From Leucobacter tenebrionis (GTDB taxonomy: Bacteria > Actinomycetota > Actinomycetes > Actinomycetales > Microbacteriaceae), in the NCBI RefSeq assembly GCF_019884725.1, contig NZ_CP082322.1, forward strand, positions 2,852,001-2,916,000: DNA of 64,000 nucleotides, written 5' to 3'. Under the pieces are notes generated by a model. The model saw nothing but the letters and a program-made list of their open reading frames with translations. It did not search any database and was not told the DNA's origin. The first letter of the stretch is position 1, and every line of letters starts with the position of its first letter. This document shows positions 26,645 to 35,205 of this stretch, in pieces. The position numbers and the translations under genes are program-made.

Positions 26645-27654
26645 ACGGCCCCCGCGGCGACTCCACCCGGGGCTCGGGCCTGGGCACCCGAGGCGGGCGA
26701 TGGGCGCTCCTCTCCTTCTGCACCCTGTACGTCCTCCACGACCTGCTCATCGGAAACTGGCAGGACCACCCGTGGATGCTCTGGTGCTACCTCGCCGGCT
26801 ACCTCGGAGCACTCCTCGTCACGACCCCCGGAACCGCCCCGCTGTCGAAGGCCCGCTCATCGCTGCTCGTCGTCTGCCTCGTCGTCGCCAGCGCTGCGAT
26901 CCTGAGCAACGGAGTCATCACCGATTCGTTCTACTACTTCAGCTACATCTCCTTCCTCCTCGGCATGGCTGCGGCGCGCGACAACCCTGTCGCCGCAGGC
27001 ATCGGCGGTGTCGCACTCCTCACCTTCGGAGCCGTATACGTGCAAGCGCAGGACGGGCCGCCCGCCGCCTATAACGAGCTCCTCACCCTGCCGCTGCTCG
27101 GGATACTGGTCGGCTACCTCATCCGATGGTGGTTCCGCCGCATGATCCGCGCCGAACAGTCCTTCCGCAGCGAAGCAGAACGCGCCAAACTCGCCGCGCT
27201 CGCATCCGAGGCGAGCATCACTGCGAGTCGAGCGGAATACGCGAGCATCAGCCGTGACGCCGGACCGCTGCTCGAGCATCTCGCGCGCGGTGACGACGTG
27301 ACTGCTGCGCAGCAGCGAGCCTTCAGCGTCGCGGAGGCGCAGATCCGCGACCGGCTCGTCGCTCCGGGAATGCTCAGCCCGCCGCTGATGGACGCCGTGC
27401 GGCATCACCGCAACCGGGGCGCCGTGGTGGTGCTCCTGGGCCACGTGCAGGCTGCCGGAGATCCGATGCTGCTGCCTGAACCCGTGGGCGAGCGCCTGGT
27501 CAGTGACCTGACCGAGGTCGTAGACGCGATTCGCATCACGATTCGACAGCATCCCCCGACCTCGGCGATCGCGTGCACCCTGCTGGTCGAGACCGCTATC
27601 GGGCGCACGCTGCGCCGCTACGGCCGCGACGGACAGACCGTCGGGCAAGCCTGA
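26641..27654 (+). CDS. Kinase-like membrane protein lacking ATPase motifs
   Basis: A 337-residue protein translated by ATGA overlap from the preceding kinase. Residues ~20-160 hold five or six membrane helices, followed by a basic RRMIRAEQSFRSEAERAK coiled-coil-like helix. A soluble C-terminal domain (SPPLMDAVRHHRNRGAVVVL; LVSDLTEVVDAIRI) recalls the layout of a histidine kinase, but no His box, N box or G boxes can be found. It is probably a pseudokinase or signalling accessory that pairs with the upstream kinase. Not assignable to a named family by eye. Confidence 0.7.
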   Translation: MNGPRGDSTRGSGLGTRGGRWALLSFCTLYVLHDLLIGNWQDHPWMLWCYLAGYLGALLVTTPGTAPLSKARSSLLVVCLVVASAAILSNGVITDSFYYFSYISFLLGMAAARDNPVAAGIGGVALLTFGAVYVQAQDGPPAAYNELLTLPLLGILVGYLIRWWFRRMIRAEQSFRSEAERAKLAALASEASITASRAEYASISRDAGPLLEHLARGDDVTAAQQRAFSVAEAQIRDRLVAPGMLSPPLMDAVRHHRNRGAVVVLLGHVQAAGDPMLLPEPVGERLVSDLTEVVDAIRITIRQHPPTSAIACTLLVETAIGRTLRRYGRDGQTVGQA

Positions 27655-27860
27655 CCCGGGCGCGCTACTCCGAGGCGCCCGTATCGAGGCCTGACAGCAC
27701 CGGCGCAGCACACCGTCTGGCCACCGGGGAGAGGGGCGGGGAATCACGGATCCTGTCGCCGCGGGCACCTTCTGCAGGACGTGATCCCGGTTCGTCGATC
27801 CGTACGTCTGCGAGTCGAGGAGTATCGTGAGCGATATTCGACGACTGGGAGGAGCGTGCG

Positions 27861-28715
27861 ATGAGCGAGAACCGGGTGGCGGTGGTGACGGGAGCGGCGC
27901 GGGGGATCGGCCGCGCCACGGCGGTCGCGTTCGCGAAGGCCGGATACCGGGTCGCGGGCGCGGACATCGCGGCGCTCGCGAGCTCGGCCATGGATTACGA
28001 GCCGGCCAGCGCCGAGGATCTCGCCGAGACCGGCCGGCTCGTGGGGGAGGCCGGCGCGGAGTGGCTGCCGGTGGTCTTCGACCAGCGCGACAAAGAGGCC
28101 GTGCGCGAGGGCTTCGCGCAGGTCGTCGACCGGTTCGGCGGCGTCGATGTCGTATTCGCGAACGCGGGCGTGCAGGGCTTCGCTCCGCTGCTCGAGATGA
28201 GCGACGAGCTATGGAACGACCAGATCGACATCAACCTCACGGGCACCGCGAATGTCCTCCGCGTCGCCGCGCCGCTGCTGGTCGAGCGCGGCGGAGGGCG
28301 GATCATCATCACCTCTTCGACCCAGGGTCAGCACGGCACACTCGACGGCAGCGGCTACTCGGCGTCGAAGTGGGGGCTCATCGGGCTCATGAAGTCCGCG
28401 GCGCTGGAACTCGGGCAGTACGGGATCACCGTCAACGCCGTGATCCCCGGCCTGATCAACACGGCCCTCACCCGTCACGAGGACCGCTACGCGCAGATCA
28501 TCCGCACCGGCGGCAACGAGCCCACCGGCGACGTGGCGAGGGACGAGCAGACCACGGCGGATGCGCAGCGCAAGAAGCTGCCGCTGGGGGTGCCGTGGGT
28601 CGAGCCGGAGGACGTCGCCCCGCTCGTGGTGTTTCTCGCATCGGAAGAGGCCCGCATGGTCAGCGGCACGAGCTTTGCGGCGACCGGCGGTGACAGCGCC
28701 AACATCACCGCTTAA
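27861..28715 (+). CDS. SDR oxidoreductase of the mycofactocin-coupled type
   Basis: Short-chain dehydrogenase of 284 residues. NAD motif VVTGAARGIGRATAVAF at the N-terminus, NAG motif VVFANAGVQG, catalytic Ser in ITSSTQG, and YSASK. The extra segment after strand 2 (YEPASAEDLAETGRLVGEAG) and the late PLGVPWVEPEDVAPLVVFLA correspond to the insertion typical of mycofactocin-associated SDRs, which hold nicotinamide tightly and depend on the peptide cofactor mycofactocin. GGGAGGAG precedes the ATG. Convergent with the histidine-kinase gene, overlapping its end by 11 bases. No mft genes are in the window. Alcohol substrate unknown. Confidence 0.88.
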   Translation: MSENRVAVVTGAARGIGRATAVAFAKAGYRVAGADIAALASSAMDYEPASAEDLAETGRLVGEAGAEWLPVVFDQRDKEAVREGFAQVVDRFGGVDVVFANAGVQGFAPLLEMSDELWNDQIDINLTGTANVLRVAAPLLVERGGGRIIITSSTQGQHGTLDGSGYSASKWGLIGLMKSAALELGQYGITVNAVIPGLINTALTRHEDRYAQIIRTGGNEPTGDVARDEQTTADAQRKKLPLGVPWVEPEDVAPLVVFLASEEARMVSGTSFAATGGDSANITA

Positions 28716-30159
28716 ACGTGGCAGGGGGAAGCACGACGACGAACACCGTCCCGCTGGCGTTGCTCGTGACCTCGATGGCGCCGCCGTGCGCCTGGACGAT
28801 CGCCGAAGCGATTGAGAGCCCCAAGCCGGTACTCCCCGACGCCCGGTTGCGCGAGACGTCGCCTCGGGTGAAACGATCGAAGAGTCGCGGCAGCAGTGCC
28901 GGGTCGATGCCGGGGCCGTCATCGGCCACGGTGACCACCACTCGATCCGCCTCCTGCCGCACGGTAGTGGTCACCCGTGTGCCGGGCGGCGTATGCGCTC
29001 CTGCGTTGCCCAGCAGATTGATGAAGACCTGCCGCAGCCGGTACTCGTCGCCGATCACCTCGATCGACTCGTCGACCTCGACCGACCACTCGTGATCCGG
29101 GTGCGCCGCGTGGGCATCTCCGGCCGCCTCGATCGCCAGCAGGGCGACATCGACCGGCTCGCGTCGCAGCGGCTGCCCCGCGTCGAGTCTCGCGAGCAGC
29201 AGCAGGTCCTCGACGAGGGTGCCCATACGTTCGGCCTCGGACTCGATCCGGTCGAGTGACCGCACCTGGGTGACAGTCTTCTCGCTGTCCTCTCCCTGGG
29301 CGAGTTGCGCGTAGCCGCGGATGGAGGCGAGCGGGGTGCGCAGCTCGTGGCTGGCGTCGGCGATGAATGCGCGCAGCCGATCCTCGCTCTCCTGCCTCGC
29401 CCCGAGCGCTTGTTCGACATGGCCGAGCAGCGTGTCGAGGGCGGCTCCGACCCGCCCGACCTCGGTGCGGGGGTCGTCGGAGAGCCCGGCGCGCTCGGGA
29501 ACCGTCACCGCCCCCGCCGCGAGCGGGCGTAGCGAGACGCGCTCGGCGGTGTCGGCGACCCGTCGCAGCGGTCGCAGCGTGCGGGTGACGAGCCACGCGA
29601 CGCCCGCCACCATGATGAGCAGTGCGGTACCCATGACGGCGGCGAGGATCCCGCCGAGGGAGGTCATTGTCGCGGTCACATCCCGCAACGACAGGCCGGA
29701 CACCACGGTCGAAGTGGCGACCGTTTGCGCTGCGATGCGGAACGAGCCGAGCGAAGCTCCGAGATCGACCGTCGTCGGCCCCCGGTCCGTCTCTATCACG
29801 GATCGGATCTCTTCCAGCTGCGAGGCCGTCAGCGAGACGACACGACCCGCCGGCGTGACATAGGCGGAGCGGGTGGCCGTCCCGTCTGCGGCGAAGACGA
29901 TCTCGAGCGTGTCGATCCGCTGACGAGGGCCGGCACCGCTTGGTGGCCTGGAATCAGGGGCGCCGTCCGGAGACGCCCCCTGCGGCCCCACGGCCAGTTC
30001 CAGGCCGGTGCGCACATCCTGGTCGAGACGCTCGTACAGGGAAGCCCGAAGCGAGAACAGAGTCGCGGCGGACGAGAGGAGCAGCGCGAGCAGCGCCAGC
30101 CCAGTAGTGCCGATGATGAGTCGCCGCCGCAAACTCCAAGAACGCAGCGGAGATCTCAT
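28705..30159 (-). CDS. Sensor histidine kinase, HisKA type
   Basis: Membrane kinase of 484 residues. TM1 near residues 15-35 (LIIGTTGLALLALLLSSAAT), extracytoplasmic sensor region to ~180, TM2 ILAAVMGTALLIMVAGVAWL, HAMP linker TRTLRPLRRVADTAERV. The His box ASHELRTPLASIRGYAQLAQ follows, then the HATPase with FINLLGNAGAHTPPGT, VADDGPGIDPALLPRLFDRF and GLGLSIASAI. The ATG at 30159 overlaps the regulator stop (ATGA). Its 3' end overlaps the convergent SDR gene by 11 bases. The pair is divergent from the DUF3500-CotH operon and is its likely controller. Confidence 0.93.
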   Translation of the reverse strand: MRSPLRSWSLRRRLIIGTTGLALLALLLSSAATLFSLRASLYERLDQDVRTGLELAVGPQGASPDGAPDSRPPSGAGPRQRIDTLEIVFAADGTATRSAYVTPAGRVVSLTASQLEEIRSVIETDRGPTTVDLGASLGSFRIAAQTVATSTVVSGLSLRDVTATMTSLGGILAAVMGTALLIMVAGVAWLVTRTLRPLRRVADTAERVSLRPLAAGAVTVPERAGLSDDPRTEVGRVGAALDTLLGHVEQALGARQESEDRLRAFIADASHELRTPLASIRGYAQLAQGEDSEKTVTQVRSLDRIESEAERMGTLVEDLLLLARLDAGQPLRREPVDVALLAIEAAGDAHAAHPDHEWSVEVDESIEVIGDEYRLRQVFINLLGNAGAHTPPGTRVTTTVRQEADRVVVTVADDGPGIDPALLPRLFDRFTRGDVSRNRASGSTGLGLSIASAIVQAHGGAIEVTSNASGTVFVVVLPPATFKR

Positions 30160-30887
30160 GCGTCGTTGTCCCTGATCGTGTAGCCGACGCTGCGCACGGT
30201 GTGGATCAGCGGCGGGCCGAGCGTGTCGATCTTCTTGCGCAGGTAGGAGATGTAGATCTCGACCACCCCGGATTTGCCGCCGAAGTCGTAGCTCCACACG
30301 TTCTCGAGGATCTGCGCCCGAGTGAGCACCTGCCCTGTGTTCTGCATGAGGTAGCGCAGCAGCTCGAACTCCTTGGCCGTCAGCTGGATCGGTGCACCGC
30401 CTCGGTGCACCCGGTAGCTGCGCTCGTCGAGGCTGAGGTCGCCGACCGTGAGGGGCCCGTCGTCGTTCGTCGCCCCGACATAGCGCCGCGCCATGCCGCG
30501 CACGCGGGCGACGACCTCGCGCAGATGGAACGGCTTGGTGACGTAGTCGTCGCCGCCCGCCGTGATCGCGTCGATCCGGTCGTCGACCCCGTCCTTCGCG
30601 GTCAGGAACAGCACCGGCACATCGTTCCCCGCCGTTCTGAGGCGGCGCAGCACCTCGAGACCGTCGATGCCCGGCATCATGACGTCGAGCACCACGACAT
30701 CCGGACCGACCTCGCGCACGGTGTTCAGCGCTTCCTGCCCGTTCGCGGCCGTCTCCACCAGCCAGCCCTCGTTGCTCAATGCCATGTGCAGCAGTTCGGT
30801 GAGGTTCCGCTCGTCATCCGCCACCACCGCGCGCACGGGCGAACCATCGGGTCGGGTGAAGCGCTGCACGGAGCTCGAGTCGTTCAT
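30156..30887 (-). CDS. Response regulator, OmpR family
   Basis: Two-component DNA-binding regulator of 243 residues. The receiver (RAVVADDERNLTELLHMAL) has its phospho-Asp in VVVLDVMMPGIDGLEVL near residue 67 and Lys in YVTKPFHLREVV near 116. The OmpR winged helix closes the chain (LTAKEFELLRYLMQNTGQVL, TRAQILENVW, VEIYISYLRKKID, TVRSVGYTIR). The ATG at 30887 is preceded very closely by GGAGGT, giving a tight spacing; an upstream GTG is less likely. First gene of a regulator-kinase pair, divergent from the DUF3500 gene with about 150 bp between them. Confidence 0.93.
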   Translation of the reverse strand: MNDSSSVQRFTRPDGSPVRAVVADDERNLTELLHMALSNEGWLVETAANGQEALNTVREVGPDVVVLDVMMPGIDGLEVLRRLRTAGNDVPVLFLTAKDGVDDRIDAITAGGDDYVTKPFHLREVVARVRGMARRYVGATNDDGPLTVGDLSLDERSYRVHRGGAPIQLTAKEFELLRYLMQNTGQVLTRAQILENVWSYDFGGKSGVVEIYISYLRKKIDTLGPPLIHTVRSVGYTIRDNDA

Positions 30888-31037
30888 ACCTCCAGTCTCG
30901 CCTACCGCGGCAGTCTCGCACAGGAAACACGAGCCCTGCACGACGAGTCTTATGCGCCGTTTGGAAGCTTCTTATCGTTCGTGAATATTTCGTCGCTTGT
31001 ATCGACGTCACCAGCACTCTTACGAAGGAGCACCCCG

Positions 31038-32288
31038 ATGTTGACATCACAGACGAAGCAGCGGACGCTGAGCGTCGCTGCGATCACGCTTGCTGCCGGC
31101 CTGCTGTTCACCGGCTGCGCGACCGGCGTCGAGAGCACCGGGTCGACTACCGGTTTGAGCACCGTGGCGACGTCGGCCTACTCGAGCGATAGTGCCGATG
31201 CGACCACCACGAGCCAGACCATCTCGGACACCTCCGCTGCGGCCGAAGCGTTCCTCGCAACCCTGTCCGATGAGCAGCGCGAGGCCGTGCTGTACGACTA
31301 CGACGACGAGACCAAGACGACCTCGTGGTCGAACTTCCCCGTCACATTCGTCGAGCGCGCGGGCCTCAACCTGAACGACCTGACCGATGAGCAGCGGGCC
31401 GCAGCCTTGGAGGTGCTTGAAGCGCTGCTGAGCGACGAGGCCTACTCGACCGTCACCGGGATCATGGGCGGCGACGAGTATCTGCTCGAGTATTCGAGCA
31501 GCACCGAGACGTCGCTGGGTCAGTACTACATCGCGTTCTTCGGCGACCCGACGAGTGACAGCGCCTATGAGGTACAGTTCGGCGGCCACCACCTCGGCAT
31601 CAACGCCACCCTCGACGCCGACGCCGACGCGATCACCTTCGCTCCCACCCACCTGGGCGTGCAGCCGGCCGTGTACACGGACGCTGACGGCAACGAGGTG
31701 CAGCCCTTCGACGGCATCTACACCGACGCGTTCGCGTTCTTCGACAGTCTCACCGCCGAGCAACAGGCGACGCTCACCTCTGGCGATGTCAGCATGTGCG
31801 CTCCCGGCGGCACCTGCGATTTCGCCGCCGGCGACGGCCTGATGGCGGCCGATCTGACCGATGAGCAGAAGCAACTGCTGCTGGATCTCATCATGAACTG
31901 GGCGGGTATGGCCGACGAGCAGACCACCGAGGCTGCTCGCGCGGAGATCGAGGCGACCCTCGACGACACGGTCGTCGCGTGGAGCGGTGAGACCGTCTAC
32001 GACATGAGCACCGGGAACGGCATCAGCTTCTCGATCTCCGGCCCGAACGTCTACGTCGCGTTCCAGGCGCAACCGGATTCGGTGGGCGCCGACGTCGACG
32101 GCGTCACCACTGCCGGGTGGGGGCACGTGCACACCATCTACCGCGACCCGACGAACGACTACGCGAACAGTGTCGAGCAGCAGGAGACGTCGGGACCCGG
32201 CGGTGGGGCGCCAGGGGGAGGCGAGATGCCCTCGGGCGGCCCCGGAGACGGCGGCACCCGTCCGGGGCTGCCCGGATCGGAGAACTGA
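31038..32288 (+). CDS. DUF3500 lipoprotein
   Basis: Secreted lipoprotein of 416 residues with lipobox LLFTGC (Cys ~27). The mature region carries the DUF3500 pattern: FLATLSDEQREAVLYDYDDE, NLNDLTDEQRAAALEVLEAL, YYIAFFGDP, FGGHHLGINATL, VQPFDGIYTDAFAFFDSLTA, and a late GWGHVHTIYRDPTNDY. The His-rich HHLGIN and HVHTIY pieces could bind metal. The tail is Gly/Pro-rich. GAAGGAG lies seven bases before the ATG. It heads an operon with DUF4956, VTC, Cthe_2159-like and CotH genes. DUF3500 function is not established. Confidence 0.86.
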   Translation: MLTSQTKQRTLSVAAITLAAGLLFTGCATGVESTGSTTGLSTVATSAYSSDSADATTTSQTISDTSAAAEAFLATLSDEQREAVLYDYDDETKTTSWSNFPVTFVERAGLNLNDLTDEQRAAALEVLEALLSDEAYSTVTGIMGGDEYLLEYSSSTETSLGQYYIAFFGDPTSDSAYEVQFGGHHLGINATLDADADAITFAPTHLGVQPAVYTDADGNEVQPFDGIYTDAFAFFDSLTAEQQATLTSGDVSMCAPGGTCDFAAGDGLMAADLTDEQKQLLLDLIMNWAGMADEQTTEAARAEIEATLDDTVVAWSGETVYDMSTGNGISFSISGPNVYVAFQAQPDSVGADVDGVTTAGWGHVHTIYRDPTNDYANSVEQQETSGPGGGAPGGGEMPSGGPGDGGTRPGLPGSEN

Positions 32289-32291
32289 GCC

Positions 32292-32882
32292 GTGGATGTC
32301 AACACGCTCATCCCCGTCGGCGTCGACCTCGTCGCCGCCCTCATCCTCACGCTCGGCGTCTACTATCCGCGGCATCGGCGCAGGGATCTCGTCGTCGCGT
32401 TCCTCGGTGTGAACGTCGGCGTCCTCGCCGTCGCCTCGATGCTCAGCGAGGCCGGTATCGCGGCCGGCCTCGGCCTGGGCCTCTTCGGAGTCCTGAGCAT
32501 CATCCGCCTGCGCTCTTCCGAGATCTCCCAGCGCGAAGTCGCCTACTACTTCGCGGCGCTCGCGACCGGGCTCCTCGGAGGTCTCGGCTCCGGGAACCCG
32601 GTGCTCGCCTCCGCGTTGATCACTCTGATTCTCGCCGTCATGTGGGTGGTGGATCACCCGGCCCTGCTCGCCGGCAGCAGGCATCAGCTGGTGAGGATCG
32701 ACCGCGCGATCCCGGACGAAGGCGACCTACGGACGGAGATCGAAGCGCGCCTCGGAGCGACAGTCACCTCGCTGACCGTGCAGCAGCTGGATCTGGTGAA
32801 CGACTCGACGCTGGTCGACGTGCGGTTCCGGCTCGAACCCGCTCGCGCACGGCCGGCGCGAGAGAGGACGGAGGCGGTGTGA
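32292..32882 (+). CDS. DUF4956 membrane protein
   Basis: A 196-residue protein with about four transmembrane helices in the first 125 residues (LVAALILTLGVYYPRHRRRD; VVAFLGVNVGVLAVASML; FGVLSIIRLRSSEISQREVA). A soluble C-terminal domain follows (ATVTSLTVQQLDLVNDSTLV). The FGxLSIIRLR and EISQREVAYYF segments mark DUF4956, a family that nearly always accompanies CotH and VTC genes. It starts with GTG four bases after the DUF3500 stop and overlaps the VTC start (TGATG). Confidence 0.88.
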   Translation: MDVNTLIPVGVDLVAALILTLGVYYPRHRRRDLVVAFLGVNVGVLAVASMLSEAGIAAGLGLGLFGVLSIIRLRSSEISQREVAYYFAALATGLLGGLGSGNPVLASALITLILAVMWVVDHPALLAGSRHQLVRIDRAIPDEGDLRTEIEARLGATVTSLTVQQLDLVNDSTLVDVRFRLEPARARPARERTEAV

Positions 32883-33739
32883 TGGACATCCGGATGAAGG
32901 GCACCGGCGTCGAAGCAGGCACCGGGCACGCGCAGGTGATCGGCTTCGAGGGTCTCGCATCGATCAGCCTCGAGGGACTCATCGCACAGGCGGCGCTCCT
33001 GCAGCGCGTCGACCGCAAGTACCTGGTGCCGGCTGCGGACGCGGCCGTGATCCTGGACGGGATCGACCGACGCAGCCGAGTGCTCGAGATCGGCGGGCGT
33101 CGCGGCTTCGCCTACGACTCCGTGTATTTCGACACTCCCGATCATCTGAGCTACCGGCTCACGGCGCAGCGCCGCAGGCGCCGCTTCAAACTCCGCACCC
33201 GCAGCTACCTGGACACCGGCACCGCCTACCTGGAGCTGAAGACGAAGAGCGGACGCGGCAGCACGGTGAAGGACCGAGTGCCGTACGATCCGCATAACCG
33301 CGAGAAGCTCACGGACGAAGGCCGCGAGTACGTCTCGGCGCTCCTCGAACAGCACGGGCATAATCCTCGCCTGGTCGAGCGACTGCGCCCGTCGCTCGTG
33401 AGCCGCTATCGGCGCGCCACCCTGCTGCTGCCGTGCGGCAGCCGGGCCACCATCGACACCGAACTGCGCTGGACGACAGCTGACGGCGAGCAACGGACGG
33501 CGCTTCCCGGACACGTCATCATCGAGACGAAATCGCTACGCCGCCCGAGCGAACTCGACCGAACCCTGTGGTGCGCGGGATATCGGCCGAGCGGCCTGAG
33601 CAAGTTCGGCACCGGAACCGCCGCTCTGCATCCAGAGCTCCCCAGCAACAAGTGGGCGCGCACTCTGCGCGGTGCCTTCTCAGCACAATCGACCGCCGCG
33701 GCGTACTCCCACGCCCCGACGCCAGGAGGAACATCATGA
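32882..33739 (+). CDS. VTC-domain protein (polyphosphate polymerase-like)
   Basis: Cytosolic triphosphate-tunnel-type protein of 285 residues. Motifs of the VTC family are LLQRVDRKYLVP near residue 40, SVYFDTPDHLSYRLTAQRRR near 80, KLRTRSYLDTGTAYLELKTK near 103 and the late HVIIETKSLRR. The alternating basic and acidic tunnel residues look intact. In yeast the VTC core makes polyphosphate; bacterial relatives next to CotH are less understood and might supply or read a phosphorylated substrate. Overlaps its neighbours at both ends by one to four bases. Confidence 0.9.
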   Translation: MDIRMKGTGVEAGTGHAQVIGFEGLASISLEGLIAQAALLQRVDRKYLVPAADAAVILDGIDRRSRVLEIGGRRGFAYDSVYFDTPDHLSYRLTAQRRRRRFKLRTRSYLDTGTAYLELKTKSGRGSTVKDRVPYDPHNREKLTDEGREYVSALLEQHGHNPRLVERLRPSLVSRYRRATLLLPCGSRATIDTELRWTTADGEQRTALPGHVIIETKSLRRPSELDRTLWCAGYRPSGLSKFGTGTAALHPELPSNKWARTLRGAFSAQSTAAAYSHAPTPGGTS

Positions 33740-35205
33740 AACGACCGCTGCTCACCTTCGCCTCGCTGCTGCTCGCGGGCGGCCTCCTCGCCGGCTGCAC
33801 CGCGATCTCCGACGGCAGCGCCGCGCTCACCGGCAGCACCGCCGAGGCCGCGACCGCCGAGACCGCGACATCCGCGCTGACGGCCTTCACCGGCGACCTC
33901 AGCCCCGACGCGGTGCTCGCCGACAACGCCGACTACACCACAGTGAACGACGACGAATGGTCGGTATCGGACGCCGTCGACGTGGCTCTGAACGGATCCG
34001 GCGCGACGAGCGAATCGTCCGCCGTGACGAGCGCCGGATCGACCGTCACGATCGGCGAGGCCGGCGTCTACCGGCTCAGCGGCACGCTCGACGGGCAGCT
34101 CGTCGTCGACGCCCCGGAGGACGCCGTGGTGGTGCTCATCCTCGACGGCGTCACGATCACCAACGACACTGGATCCGCAATCACGGTGGCGAGTGCTGAC
34201 GACGTCGGGATCCACCTGGCCGAGGGCAGCGAGAACACCGTCTCCGACACCTCCTCCTACGCCGAGGACGCCTCCGGAAAGGCCGCGATCTTCTCGGCGG
34301 CCGACCTCACCGTCTCCGGCACCGGCTCCCTCACCGTGCACGGCAACGGCAATGACGGCATCGCGAGCAAGGACGACCTCGTCATCCTCTCCGGCGACAT
34401 CGCAGTGACCGCGGTCGACGACGCGCTCCGCGGTAAGGACGCGCTCGTGGTCGAGGGCGGCACGCTGTCACTCACCGCGGCCGAAGGCGACGGGATGAAG
34501 AGCAACCACGACAGCGACGAGACCAGGGGATACATCCTCATCACGGGCGGCACGATCGACATCACTGCGGGCGACGACGGCATCCAGGCCGAGACCGACA
34601 CGATCGTCACCGGCGGCACCATCACCGTCGCGGTCGCCGACGACGGTATCAAGGGTGAACTCATCGTCTCGGTCTCAGGCGGGGACATCACCGTCTTAGA
34701 GTCCACCGAGGCGATCGAAGCGGTGAACGTCGCGATCTTCGACGGAACGATCGATGTCACCGCCTCGGACGACGGCGTCAACGCCGCAGGTCTGAACGAC
34801 GGCACCCAGAACCGGGAGGCCGACACCGGCGAGCGCCTCGAGATCTCGGGCGGCACGATCACGGTGCACGCGGGCACCGACGGGCTCGACTCGAACGGCA
34901 CCATCACGATCACCGGAGGCGATCTCTCGATCACGAGCGCCGATAACGGCGGCGATACTCCGCTCGACGCCAACGGCGAGATCACGGTGGCCGACGGTGT
35001 CACCATCACCGCGAACGGCGCCGAGTGGGATCCCGACACAGCGGGTCAGATGGGTGCGCCCGGTGGCGGTCAAATGCCCGGCGGTGGTCAGATGCCCGGT
35101 GGTGACCAGATGCCCGGTGGTGGTCAGATGCCCGGTGGCGACCAAATGCCCGGCGGCGGGAACGGCGGCCCCGTCAGTGGCCAGGCGTCCGGCAACGGGT
35201 CGTAA
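33736..35205 (+). CDS. Cthe_2159-type carbohydrate-binding beta-helix lipoprotein
   Basis: Exported 489-residue lipoprotein, lipobox GLLAGC (Cys ~20). Residues ~90-430 are a repetitive right-handed beta-helix with rungs rich in GG-T-I-x-I-T-A and DDGI/NDGI turns (GGTIDITAGDDGIQAETDTI; DDGVNAAGLNDGTQNREADT). Such folds bind acidic sugars and calcium in the Cthe_2159 family. The C-terminus is a QMPGGG/QMPGGD hexapeptide repeat, five copies. GGAGGA precedes the ATG at 33736, which overlaps the VTC stop. An in-frame extension upstream is not coding. A surface partner of the CotH system. Confidence 0.87.
   Translation: MKRPLLTFASLLLAGGLLAGCTAISDGSAALTGSTAEAATAETATSALTAFTGDLSPDAVLADNADYTTVNDDEWSVSDAVDVALNGSGATSESSAVTSAGSTVTIGEAGVYRLSGTLDGQLVVDAPEDAVVVLILDGVTITNDTGSAITVASADDVGIHLAEGSENTVSDTSSYAEDASGKAAIFSAADLTVSGTGSLTVHGNGNDGIASKDDLVILSGDIAVTAVDDALRGKDALVVEGGTLSLTAAEGDGMKSNHDSDETRGYILITGGTIDITAGDDGIQAETDTIVTGGTITVAVADDGIKGELIVSVSGGDITVLESTEAIEAVNVAIFDGTIDVTASDDGVNAAGLNDGTQNREADTGERLEISGGTITVHAGTDGLDSNGTITITGGDLSITSADNGGDTPLDANGEITVADGVTITANGAEWDPDTAGQMGAPGGGQMPGGGQMPGGDQMPGGGQMPGGDQMPGGGNGGPVSGQASGNGS
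35071..35160 (+). repeat. Five 18-bp coding repeats (QMPGGG/QMPGGD)
   Basis: Units start at 35071, 35089, 35107, 35125 and 35143. They encode alternating QMPGGG and QMPGGD and lie at the C-terminal tail of the beta-helix lipoprotein, a probable flexible cell-wall or surface stalk. The unit differs from the hutI repeat but has the same 18-bp length. Confidence 0.9.

Noticed and set aside
14734..28715. A mycofactocin biosynthesis locus
   Set aside because: Only candidate client enzymes (GMC, SDR) are present; no small precursor, radical SAM or other mft genes were found.
30201..31037. In-frame N-terminal extension of the DUF3500 gene
   Set aside because: It lies antisense to the OmpR regulator gene; the ATG at 31038 has a strong ribosome site and is followed by a lipoprotein signal.
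34997..35205. Start of the CotH frame inside the beta-helix gene
   Set aside because: In that frame the sequence is Arg/Pro/Cys-rich antimotif text overlapping the QMPGGG repeats; CotH similarity begins only near 35240.
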